Positions 1 to 6,222 of a DNA stretch of 6,321 bases are shown piece after piece. The position numbers and the translations under genes are program-made. The notes under the pieces were generated by a model. That model was given only the letters and a program-made list of their open reading frames with translations, was not told where the DNA came from and did no database searches. Each line of letters opens with the position of its first letter. The first letter of the stretch is position 1. The stretch covers positions 1 through 6,321 of the forward strand of contig QHZV01000003.1 of assembly GCA_003224785.1 (NCBI GenBank), given 5' to 3'. Origin of the DNA: Acidobacteriota bacterium (GTDB lineage Bacteria > Acidobacteriota > Terriglobia > Terriglobales > Acidobacteriaceae).

Positions 1-47
1 ATTTTGGCGCGAAAGAGTTTTTCAACAGCCACTCCCGATATCACTCA

Positions 48-75
48 TTGACTTCCCCTCATCACTCCCTAGATA
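48..75 (+). promoter_or_regulatory. Candidate sigma70-type promoter of the symporter gene
   Basis: TTGACT (48-53, five of six to consensus) is followed after 16 nt by TAGATA (70-75, only three of six). Transcription would begin near 82, leaving a leader of about 50 nt before the ATG at 132. The -10 is weak, so this is a candidate only. The rest of 1-131 shows no supported gene. Confidence 0.3.
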
Positions 76-131
76 CCCCTCGCCACAGCCCACCAGATCG
101 CACTCTAACCGCGATACGCTGATTGCAGCGC

Positions 132-1637
132 ATGGGCCTCAACCATCTCGACTTCGCGATCATTGCCGCCTATCTCGTCGGCATCACCCTGTTCGGACTT
201 CGGTTCCGCAAGCGCCAGCGTACGCTCCGCGATTACTTTCTTGCAGGACGCGACATTCCGTGGTGGGCAATCGCGCTTTCAATTGTCGCTGCTGAAACCA
301 GCACACTGACCATCATCAGCATTCCCGGTCTCGCCTATGACACGAACTTCACGTTTCTTCAGGTTGTCCTCGGATACATCGTTGGCCGCGTCATCATCAG
401 CTTTGTGCTGCTGCCGCACTACTTCAAAGGCGATCTATACACCGCTTACGAACTGATCGAAAAACGCTTCGGGCCGCACCTGCGCACGCTGACTTCGGGA
501 TTGTTCCTTTTAACTCGCGCCGCCGCCGAAGGCGTGCGGGTTTACGCGGTTTCAATTGTTGTGTCGATTGCGCTGGGCACGGGAGAGGTCGCGTCCATCG
601 CGATCATCACGCTGCTGACTTTGATCTACACCTTCGAGGGCGGGCTGGCGGCCGTGATCTGGACCGATGTCGTGCAAACCGCGATCTACCTTGGCGGAAC
701 CCTGTTGGGAATCGCGACCCTCATTCATTTTGTTCCGGGAGGATGGACGCATATTCATCAGGTCGCGGCTGCTGGGGACAAGTTCCGGGTCTTCGATTTC
801 AGTTTGAGCATCTGGAAACCGTACACCTTCTGGGCTGGAGTCATCTTTGGCGCGGTATTCGTGACCGCAAGTCACGGCACCGACCAACTCATCGTGCAGC
901 GTCTGCTGGCTGCGCGCAATTTGCGGCAATCCAAGGCCGCATTGCTTTCAAGCGGCGTCGCGATCTTGTTTCAGTTTGCTCTGTTCCTGCTTGTCGGTGT
1001 GATGCTCTTCGCCTACTACATGGTGCCGTCAGCCAATTTCGGCAAAGCCGACCGGATTTATCCGACGTTTATCGTCACGCACATGCCGCACGGAATTTCT
1101 GGTTTGTTGATCGCAGCAATCCTTGCAGCGGCCATGTCGAACCTGAGCGCGGCCTTGAATTCGCTGTCGTCGAGCACGGTTATGGATTTGTACTTGCGAC
1201 TGAGAGCTCCAGCGAAAGCTTTTGACCGCAGAGATCGAACAGGACCCGCCGCGAACGCAGAGGACAACCAAATTGACGAACAACAGCGAATGAAGATTTC
1301 GCGGCTCTCGACCGTGCTGTGGGCGATAGTGCTGTTTATTTTGGCTGTACTTTGCCTACATCGCGTGACTCGCGTGGTTGAAGTCGGGCTGCAGATTGCC
1401 TCCATCTCTTATGGCGCTCTACTTGGCGTATTTCTACTCGGCGTGCTCACTCGCCGTGCGAATCAAACCGGCGCGATCATCGGCATGCTCTGCGGGTTCA
1501 CGACTGAAGTGTATCTGTGGAGATTCACGCAAGTGCCTTTTACGTGGTACGTGGCAATCGGGACCGCAGTGACGTTCGGCGTGGGATACATCGCGAGCGG
1601 GTTACTCTCCTCCTCTGCAAAGATCAAGAGCTTTTAA
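132..1637 (+). CDS. Sodium:solute symporter (SSS/SLC5 family) inner-membrane transporter
   Basis: This is a predicted polytopic inner-membrane carrier of 501 residues that probably couples Na+ entry to uptake of an organic solute; the substrate cannot be read from the sequence. The first helix spans about residues 7-23, and the second helix region carries 'AAETSTLTIISIPG'. The SSS signature 'GGLAAVIWTDVVQ' has its Trp at about 177. It is followed by 'GTDQLIVQRLLAARN' and by the Na2-site helix 'AAAMSNLSAALNS' (about 332-344). Here the first Na2 serine position is Ser336 and the second is Asn337, where vSGLT has Ser-Ser. About a dozen hydrophobic segments and the length fit the family. The ATG at 132 is preferred over the in-frame TTG at 123; neither has a Shine-Dalgarno sequence. 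The loop at residues 364-386 is unusually long and hydrophilic and derives at least partly from an intergenic repeat. The stop codon lies inside the next copy of that repeat. Family is confident; substrate is unknown. Confidence 0.93.
   Translation: MGLNHLDFAIIAAYLVGITLFGLRFRKRQRTLRDYFLAGRDIPWWAIALSIVAAETSTLTIISIPGLAYDTNFTFLQVVLGYIVGRVIISFVLLPHYFKGDLYTAYELIEKRFGPHLRTLTSGLFLLTRAAAEGVRVYAVSIVVSIALGTGEVASIAIITLLTLIYTFEGGLAAVIWTDVVQTAIYLGGTLLGIATLIHFVPGGWTHIHQVAAAGDKFRVFDFSLSIWKPYTFWAGVIFGAVFVTASHGTDQLIVQRLLAARNLRQSKAALLSSGVAILFQFALFLLVGVMLFAYYMVPSANFGKADRIYPTFIVTHMPHGISGLLIAAILAAAMSNLSAALNSLSSSTVMDLYLRLRAPAKAFDRRDRTGPAANAEDNQIDEQQRMKISRLSTVLWAIVLFILAVLCLHRVTRVVEVGLQIASISYGALLGVFLLGVLTRRANQTGAIIGMLCGFTTEVYLWRFTQVPFTWYVAIGTAVTFGVGYIASGLLSSSAKIKSF
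1217..1264 (+). repeat. Degenerate copy of the intergenic repeat embedded in the symporter gene
   Basis: This stretch aligns without gaps, at an offset of 412 nt, to the repeat arm at 1629-1676. I count 27 identities in the first 33 positions and 36 in 48 overall. The shared core reads 'AGCTTTTnACCGCAnAG'. Because 412 is not a multiple of three, the copy is read in a different frame from the one at the gene end, so its stop-like triplet (TGA at 1223-1225) is out of frame. It encodes the start of a polar loop, 'FDRRDRTGPAANAEDN', between the Na2-site helix and the next membrane segment. Identity is counted by eye; descent from the repeat family is inference. Confidence 0.65.
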
Positions 1638-1743
1638 CCGCACAGGTCGCAAAGGACTCGCAAAGAGCGCAAAGAAGATCTGCCCAATCGATGCCCTTCT
1701 TTGCGAGCTTTGCGGATTTTCTTTGCGACCTTTGCGGTTAAAA
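1632..1743. repeat. Long imperfect inverted repeat between symporter and permease (CGCAAAG family)
   Basis: The left arm is 1632-1677 (46 nt), the right arm is 1696-1743 (48 nt), and the loop is 1678-1695. Reading the right arm as its reverse complement, both arms share, in order, TTTTAACCGCA, AGGTCGCAAAG, CGCAAAG and CGCAAAGAAG. They differ at one base, at a short unequal spacer (4 against 6 nt) and at two bases between the last blocks, giving 39 shared positions. Each arm is itself built from tandem 'CGCAAAG'-like units. The left arm supplies the last Phe codon and the TAA stop of the symporter. The right arm ends 8 nt before the permease ATG and would encode most of a spurious N-terminal extension from a TTG at 1701. 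In RNA it would fold into a long hairpin that could attenuate or stabilise a symporter-permease transcript. There is no U-tract, so it is not a classical terminator. Confidence 0.9.
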
Positions 1744-1751
1744 TCTTTCGG

Positions 1752-3125
1752 ATGCCGGTTTCCAGCAAATCTCTGGTTCAAGAGAGTACAAGCGCGAAAG
1801 GCCTCGTTCGCGAACTGGGTCTTGCCCACGCTGCCTCCATCGTCATTGGCGTCGTGATCGGCAGCGGCATATTTCTGGTTCCGGCCGAGATGATGCGCGC
1901 AGCCGGATCCGCCAAGCTGGTCTATCTGGCGTGGATCGTCGGCGGGATTTTTTCTTTTTGCGGGGCAGTCACATACGCAGAACTCGGCGCCATGAAGCCG
2001 CAGGCCGGCGGCGAATATGTCTATATTCGGGACGCTTATGGCCCACTCGCCGGCTTTCTATGTGGTTGGACGTGGACGATTGTGATCAAGCCTGCCTCCC
2101 TGGCAGCCGTTTCGACTGGAATCGTGCAAGTGTTGAGCAGTTTTTCGCCGCTTGCCTTTCTCACCACTGACGGCACTCATTTAACGCGGCCCGGCCAGCT
2201 CGTTGCATTCGCCATGGTGCTACTCATCTCAGGCATCAACTACATCGGAGTTCGACGCGCGGGAAATTTCCAGCTGGCATTCACTATCTTGAAGATCACG
2301 CTAGTCGTTGCGATTTCAGCCGCAGCCTTCACTTCCAACGGCACTTGGGAGCACTTTGCCGGCCGCTACGTCGCAGCCACCGGCGGCATTGTAGGGTTCA
2401 TTCTCGCGGTGAAAGCGGCTTTGTGGGCTTACGACGGATGGAGCGATCTCAACATGGTCGCGGAGGAGGTGAGCGCGCCGGAGCGCAATATCCCGCTGGC
2501 GCTGGTCGGCGGGCTGATTGTGATCGCCGCGCTGTACATGCTGGTAAACGCAGCGGTGCAGTTTACTCTTCCGGTAACCGCGCTCGCGAACTCTTCGTCG
2601 CCCATGTCGGACGCCATCAAGGTTGCGCTGGGAAATGGCGGGGCTGCCGTAATCGCTGCCGTGATCATTGTTTCGCTGATCACTTCTCTGAACGGAATCG
2701 CCATGAGCGGCGCCCGAATGGCTTTTGCTATGTCTCGCGACGGCAACTTCTTTTCATTTTTAGCTAGGGTTCACCCGCGATTTCACACGCCGCACGTGGC
2801 TATCGCGACGCAAGGTTTGCTCTCTGTAGGCTTTCTGTTAATTGGGGGTAACTTTCAGCAACTGTTCACGCTGTCTCTGTTTTCCGAATGGCTTTCCTAC
2901 GTTGCTGCGAGCATCTCACTCTTTGTGTTCCGATCCCGAATTTCCGATCTTGAGCCAGTCCAATTCTGGAGATATCCACTGGCACCTGCCCTTTTTATTG
3001 TGGCGTCGGCCCCCCTGCTCTACTACACTTTCACCAGCAACCTGAAAAATTCAGCCCTGGGAAGCCTGGTGATTTTGGCAGGCGTACCGGTGTATTTTGC
3101 ATTCGCCCTTCGCCGTAAGGTATGA
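1752..3125 (+). CDS. APC-superfamily amino acid permease (LAT/SLC7-like)
   Basis: This is a predicted 457-residue inner-membrane amino acid transporter. The TM1 motif 'IGVVIGSGIF' places the unwound GSGIF substrate-binding segment at residues 37-41. It is followed by 'YAELGAMKPQAGGEYVY', typical of TM2-TM3 in APC carriers. The TM6 region 'YDGWSDLNMVAEEV' (from Tyr227), continuing to 'PERNIPLAL', matches the signature of the SLC7 LAT branch and its bacterial relatives. About twelve hydrophobic segments and the length fit the family. The ATG at 1752 is chosen over a TTG at 1701 because the extra 17 residues would be encoded almost entirely by the inverted repeat and add no transporter sequence. 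There is no Shine-Dalgarno sequence; the bases just upstream are A/T-rich repeat sequence. Transport may be exchange or H+ symport of neutral or cationic amino acids; the sequence does not decide. It may share a transcript with the symporter 114 nt upstream. Confidence 0.93.
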   Translation: MPVSSKSLVQESTSAKGLVRELGLAHAASIVIGVVIGSGIFLVPAEMMRAAGSAKLVYLAWIVGGIFSFCGAVTYAELGAMKPQAGGEYVYIRDAYGPLAGFLCGWTWTIVIKPASLAAVSTGIVQVLSSFSPLAFLTTDGTHLTRPGQLVAFAMVLLISGINYIGVRRAGNFQLAFTILKITLVVAISAAAFTSNGTWEHFAGRYVAATGGIVGFILAVKAALWAYDGWSDLNMVAEEVSAPERNIPLALVGGLIVIAALYMLVNAAVQFTLPVTALANSSSPMSDAIKVALGNGGAAVIAAVIIVSLITSLNGIAMSGARMAFAMSRDGNFFSFLARVHPRFHTPHVAIATQGLLSVGFLLIGGNFQQLFTLSLFSEWLSYVAASISLFVFRSRISDLEPVQFWRYPLAPALFIVASAPLLYYTFTSNLKNSALGSLVILAGVPVYFAFALRRKV

Positions 3126-3287
3126 GCAGTCAGATTCTCATTCTGGGAAGCATCCTCCCTCGGTTCTCCGCCGATTACCGAAGTACACGAGCGGCGGGGA
3201 CGTTTACCCATGTACCATTTTCTCTTACTCTGAGCATACGTCCGGTCTGCCTCCTCCCAGGCCCGGGTGTCCTTTTGGAGCTAGAAA
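3126..3287. other. Intergenic gap between permease and tonB with a GC-rich dyad
   Basis: No coding frame is supported here. The clearest structure is a dyad with CCGCCG at 3168-3173 pairing CGGCGG at 3192-3197. It extends outward by T-G, C-G and T-A pairs to 3165 and 3200, about 9 bp around an 18-nt loop. No T-run follows, so it is not a standard terminator. It could slow read-through from the permease or be an operator or leader structure. I could not find a convincing -35/-10 pair for tonB, although the gap is long enough to hold a promoter. Confidence 0.4.
3277..3280 (+). promoter_or_regulatory. Ribosome binding site of tonB
   Basis: GGAG lies 7 nt before the ATG at 3288 and fixes that start. 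It contrasts with the symporter and permease genes, which lack any such site. Confidence 0.75.
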
Positions 3288-4313
3288 ATGCCGCGTGAAA
3301 CACTCACCCTCGGTCTGCTGCCGGAGCGGAAACGGAATTGGCGCACGTTTGTCATCAGCTATACCGGCTGCGCGATCATTGTGATGATGCTCTTGTGCAT
3401 CCACCTGATCTGGCCCGACCGCATGAGTACCTGGGCGAAGTACACGGTCACAGAAATCATTCCTCGGCCCGATCTCGTGCCTGAAAAGCCGATTATCAAG
3501 CCAAAGCCAAGAATCACCAAGTTGCTGCCAGAGGCGAAGTTTGAAACGCCGAAGCTGATCGTTCCCCGAGAGATGCCGAAGCCGAGGATAGAAGAGGCTC
3601 GGGTTGAGCCTCCCAGAATTCAGCAGGTCAATTTCGAAGCACCCAAGCTGCAACCGGTTTCTGGAGCCATGCCGACAAATGTGATCCACACCGGACAGTT
3701 CGGAAGCTCGGCTACCCCGACCGTAAATGCGCCGATTCAGAAGGTGCAGACCGGAGGCTTCGGCGATCCCAATGGCCTTCCCGGTGAGGGTAAGCAAGGG
3801 GCTAAGCTGGTGGCCGCTAAGCTCGGCTCATTCGATCTTCCGGAAGGCGCTGGAACCGGTAACGGCACTGGCGGGGCCAAAGGAATCAAAGGCACAATTG
3901 CGAGTGCCGGGTTCGGTAATGGTATTGCCCAACCGGGGCACGGCGATGGGCGAGCAAACGGCCAGGGCGTGCAGGCTGCCGGGTTCCAAACGCAGCAAGT
4001 AGCTGCAAATACGCGGCGCGTGCAGGACGACACCGCCGCCCTGACCAGCCAGGTCGAAATTATTTTCAAGCCCAGGCCCGTCTATACCGAAGAAGCACGC
4101 AAGTTGAACCTCGAAGGGGAGGTGCTTCTGGAGGTTATGTTCGGCGCAAACGGCGAACTGCATGTGAATCGGGTGACGCGCGGGCTCGGCCATGGTCTAG
4201 ACGAGGCCGCCGTTGCCGCTGCAAACAAAATTAAGTACAAGCCGGCACAGCGGAATGGCGCCCCGGTTGATTTCACGGGTACGGTGAAAGTTACGTTCCA
4301 GCTGGCTTCGTAG
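3288..4313 (+). CDS. TonB-type energy transducer, acidobacterial-style
   Basis: This predicted 341-residue periplasm-spanning protein would carry proton-motive-force energy from an ExbB/ExbD-like motor to TonB-dependent outer-membrane receptors. A short basic cytoplasmic N-terminus (RKRNWR) precedes one membrane anchor at about 21-41. Residues 43-130 are rich in Pro, Lys and Glu (for example 'KPIIKPKPRITK'), as expected of an extended periplasmic linker. Residues 131-240 are Gly-rich, with five spaced 'GxF'-type elements at Phe138, Phe158, Phe182, Phe209 and Phe233. Residues 253-341 form the TonB C-terminal domain, with 'RPVYTEEARKLNLEGEV' (Tyr266), 'GLGHGLDEAAV' (299-309) and a closing 'VKVTFQLAS'. 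The start is supported by GGAG seven nt upstream. No exbB, exbD or receptor gene is visible, so its partners lie elsewhere or outside the window. It could instead serve an envelope-scaffold role, as some TonB-domain proteins may. Confidence 0.93.
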   Translation: MPRETLTLGLLPERKRNWRTFVISYTGCAIIVMMLLCIHLIWPDRMSTWAKYTVTEIIPRPDLVPEKPIIKPKPRITKLLPEAKFETPKLIVPREMPKPRIEEARVEPPRIQQVNFEAPKLQPVSGAMPTNVIHTGQFGSSATPTVNAPIQKVQTGGFGDPNGLPGEGKQGAKLVAAKLGSFDLPEGAGTGNGTGGAKGIKGTIASAGFGNGIAQPGHGDGRANGQGVQAAGFQTQQVAANTRRVQDDTAALTSQVEIIFKPRPVYTEEARKLNLEGEVLLEVMFGANGELHVNRVTRGLGHGLDEAAVAAANKIKYKPAQRNGAPVDFTGTVKVTFQLAS

Positions 4314-4336
4314 TTGTTAGTTCAAAGCTTCGCGGA

Positions 4337-4343
4337 AAGAAGG
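4337..4343 (+). promoter_or_regulatory. Ribosome binding site of the M48 protease gene
   Basis: The purine tract AAGAAGG ends 8 nt before the ATG at 4352. It supports this start, which also gives a well-formed signal peptide. Confidence 0.65.
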
Positions 4344-4351
4344 GCAGAGAT

Positions 4352-6049
4352 ATGCAACGTTGGGGATGGTTTTTAACTGCTTCATTATTGCTCGGCGTAA
4401 GCGCAGGTGCGCAGCAGGGACCTGCGAAGTCCGCGCAACCGGCGGCGGTGCAGCCTGTGTCGGCAACGCCGGGAATCGCTGTTGCGCCGCAGAGCGTTCC
4501 GCGAACCCCTGTCAGCATTGATCAGGTGGTGGACCAGATCATCGAGCGCGAGCACGGACTGATGACGTTCCTAAAGAATCGCACTCCGCTGGTTGAAACC
4601 TACTTGCAGAACCTGACTCCTGACCAGAAAATGGGCGCGGTGCCAAAAGAGGACCATTATTTCCTTGGCCGCCTGGATATGTCCGACATCATCGATCGCC
4701 GTGACTATCTAGCCAAACAGACCAGCTTTCAGCAGAGCCTGATGGGCGGCGTGACCAAGCTCTTCCGGATTCAGTATCAACCAATGGGATTTTCATGGAT
4801 GGTCTTCGTTGATCGCCAGAACTTCGATCGCAATCACTACGATTTCCACTACGTTCATCGCGAATTTCTTGGTGAAGTTCGGACGCTCGTATTCGAAGTG
4901 ACCCCGAAGAAGAACGCGGGGACGGGACTCTTCCAGGGTCAAATCTGGGTTGAAGACCAGGATTACAACATCGTTCGCTTGAACGGGACTTACGTTCCGC
5001 GGCCTAAAAATGCTTTCTATTTCCACATGGATAGCTGGCGGCTCAACCTGGTCCCGGGCTACTGGATTCCTTCTTATATCTATAGCGAGGAAGGTGATTT
5101 CAGTTACGGATCAAAAGATAAGCAGGCGTTCAAAGCGCAGTCGCGGATTTGGGGCTATGACGTTATGAAAGACAGCCGCGACGACGAGCTTACCGATCTG
5201 AAGGTGGAAGCGGTGAAGGATGAAAGCGCGGTTGCTCAAGATCTGTCCCCGCTGGAAGCTCAAAGAGCATGGCAGCAGCAAGCAGAAGACAACGTCGTAG
5301 AGCGATTGCAGCGCGCAGCTCTGCTGGCGCCTTCCGGTGACGTGGATAAAGTTCTGCAGGTCCGTGCGCGGGTGATGGTGACCTATCCACTTGAGACATT
5401 CAGCGTCGGAAACACCATCGTGATCAGCCGCGGATTACTTGACACTCTGCCGGATGAAGCCAGTTTGGCGGCAGTACTCTGTCATGAGTTGGCGCACATT
5501 GTGCTCGGGCACAATCTCGGCAGCAAGTTCGCGTTTAATGACCGCATGTTGTTCTCGGATGAATCCACGTACCAGAACTTCGGCTTCCGCCATAATCCGG
5601 ATGAAGAAGCAGCGGCTGATGCAAAAGCAGTCGAACTGCTGAAGAACTCGCCATACGCGCAGAAGCTGGGATCTGCTGGTCTGTATCTGAAACAGCTTCA
5701 GGCCCGTGGCCTCATGCTCTCAGCTCTGCTGACAGCCCACTTGGGCAACAATTTAAGCGACAGCAAAGGGCAGATCACACGGCTATCCGCGCTAATGGGT
5801 TCCGCGCCGACCCTGGATGAAAGTAAACTGGACCAAATCGCTGCGTTGCCGCTCGGTGGACGAATCAAGCTTGACCCTTGGGGCGACCACGTTGAAATGA
5901 TCAAAGCCGCGGCGGTTTCGTACACCTCGGTCCGCGACAAAATGCCGTTTGAAGTGACCCCCTTCTTCCCGCGCCTGACCAGGCTGGGAAGCGGCGCTGC
6001 AACAACCGCCGAAAACGCCCCTGCGCAGGACGGTAACGCCACGAAATAG
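4352..6049 (+). CDS. Secreted M48-family zinc metalloprotease with LolA-like N-terminal region
   Basis: This is a 565-residue exported protein. Residues 1-20 are a signal peptide (Arg3, hydrophobic 'FLTASLLLGVSAGA'), with probable cleavage after Ala20, so it acts in the periplasm or at the outer membrane. Residues 60-260 are a mixed region with 'FEVTPKKNAGTGLFQGQIWV', 'YNIVRLNGTYVPRP' and 'YWIPSYIYSEEGDFSYG'. They resemble the LolA-fold 'outer-membrane lipoprotein-sorting' type of domain; this is inferred from pattern and is less sure than the protease. From about residue 310 an M48 peptidase domain runs through 'VGNTIVISRGLLDTLPDEAS' to the zinc motif HELAH (378-382), with Glu379 as predicted catalytic base. 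'EAAAD' (419-423) probably supplies the third zinc ligand, Glu419. No TPR repeats (as in BepA) or extra membrane helices (as in HtpX) follow, only a roughly 100-residue tail. It lies 38 nt after tonB, with AAGAAGG upstream, probably in one operon. Confidence 0.9.
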   Translation: MQRWGWFLTASLLLGVSAGAQQGPAKSAQPAAVQPVSATPGIAVAPQSVPRTPVSIDQVVDQIIEREHGLMTFLKNRTPLVETYLQNLTPDQKMGAVPKEDHYFLGRLDMSDIIDRRDYLAKQTSFQQSLMGGVTKLFRIQYQPMGFSWMVFVDRQNFDRNHYDFHYVHREFLGEVRTLVFEVTPKKNAGTGLFQGQIWVEDQDYNIVRLNGTYVPRPKNAFYFHMDSWRLNLVPGYWIPSYIYSEEGDFSYGSKDKQAFKAQSRIWGYDVMKDSRDDELTDLKVEAVKDESAVAQDLSPLEAQRAWQQQAEDNVVERLQRAALLAPSGDVDKVLQVRARVMVTYPLETFSVGNTIVISRGLLDTLPDEASLAAVLCHELAHIVLGHNLGSKFAFNDRMLFSDESTYQNFGFRHNPDEEAAADAKAVELLKNSPYAQKLGSAGLYLKQLQARGLMLSALLTAHLGNNLSDSKGQITRLSALMGSAPTLDESKLDQIAALPLGGRIKLDPWGDHVEMIKAAAVSYTSVRDKMPFEVTPFFPRLTRLGSGAATTAENAPAQDGNATK

Positions 6050-6068
6050 GCTTCGGCAGTCGCGACAT

Positions 6069-6105
6069 ATAGGCCGGATCACAGCGATCCGGCCTATCTT
6101 TTTTT
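6069..6105 (+). terminator. Strong rho-independent terminator after the tonB-protease pair
   Basis: The perfect 12-bp stem ATAGGCCGGATC (6069-6080) / GATCCGGCCTAT (6086-6097) encloses the 5-nt loop ACAGC. It is followed by C and seven Ts (6099-6105). It lies 19 nt after the protease stop codon. There is no A-run on the left flank, so termination should act on + strand transcripts only. Confidence 0.93.
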
Positions 6106-6118
6106 GAATAACTATTTC

Positions 6119-6161
6119 GTGTGCAGCCGGCCAAGAGTATATTTGTCCCCGGAATGCACAC
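6119..6161. promoter_or_regulatory. Interrupted dyad around a -10-like box, upstream of the last gene
   Basis: GTGTGCA (6119-6125) pairs perfectly with TGCACAC (6155-6161). An inner CCGG (6127-6130) pairs with CCGG (6149-6152). Together they give 11 pairs broken by a 1x2 internal loop, around an 18-nt centre. That centre contains TATATT (6138-6143), close to the -10 consensus and near the symmetry axis. As DNA this could be an operator covering a promoter; as RNA it could be a leader hairpin. No good -35 is seen, so the function is inference. Confidence 0.4.
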
Positions 6162-6214
6162 TCTTCTCATGTGCGGCGCCCTCTTGTTTTGCATGGACTT
6201 AAACACAAGCGATC

Positions 6215-6220
6215 TATAAT
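6215..6220 (+). promoter_or_regulatory. Perfect TATAAT hexamer immediately before the last gene
   Basis: TATAAT ends 2 nt before the ATG at 6223. The best upstream partner, TGGACT (6194-6199), matches four of six -35 positions but leaves a short 15-nt spacer. If the box is used, transcription would start near 6227, past that ATG, and the GTG at 6235 would be the first available start. It may equally be chance A/T sequence. Confidence 0.25.
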
Positions 6221-6222
6221 CG

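Noticed and set aside
1..122. Open frame from the window edge (frame 3) ending at 120-122, as the tail of an upstream gene
   Set aside because: The roughly 39 codons are His/Ser/Thr/Pro-rich with no protein-like pattern. The same stretch is open in another frame too, so it reads as non-coding leader.
552..929. Minus-strand 125-codon frame inside the symporter gene
   Set aside because: It is rich in Arg, Gln and Asp with no domain signal and lies antisense to conserved SSS motifs.
1632..1743. Long inverted repeat read as a rho-independent terminator or as an insertion-sequence end pair
   Set aside because: There is no U-tract after the stem, and there is no transposase, target duplication or cargo between the arms (only 18 nt of loop).
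1632..1743. CRISPR-like tandem repeats (CGCAAAG units)
   Set aside because: The units are about 7-11 nt, degenerate, and have no unique spacers or cas genes nearby.
1701..1751. N-terminal extension of the permease from TTG at 1701
   Set aside because: The added residues are encoded almost wholly by the inverted repeat. APC permeases do not need them, and the ATG at 1752 gives a normal N-terminus.
3225..3797. A 190-codon open frame on the minus strand over the start of tonB
   Set aside because: It is antisense to a gene with a clear anchor, linker and ribosome binding site. Its translation is Arg/His/Leu-rich without any recognisable motif, as expected of a shadow of a GC-rich gene.
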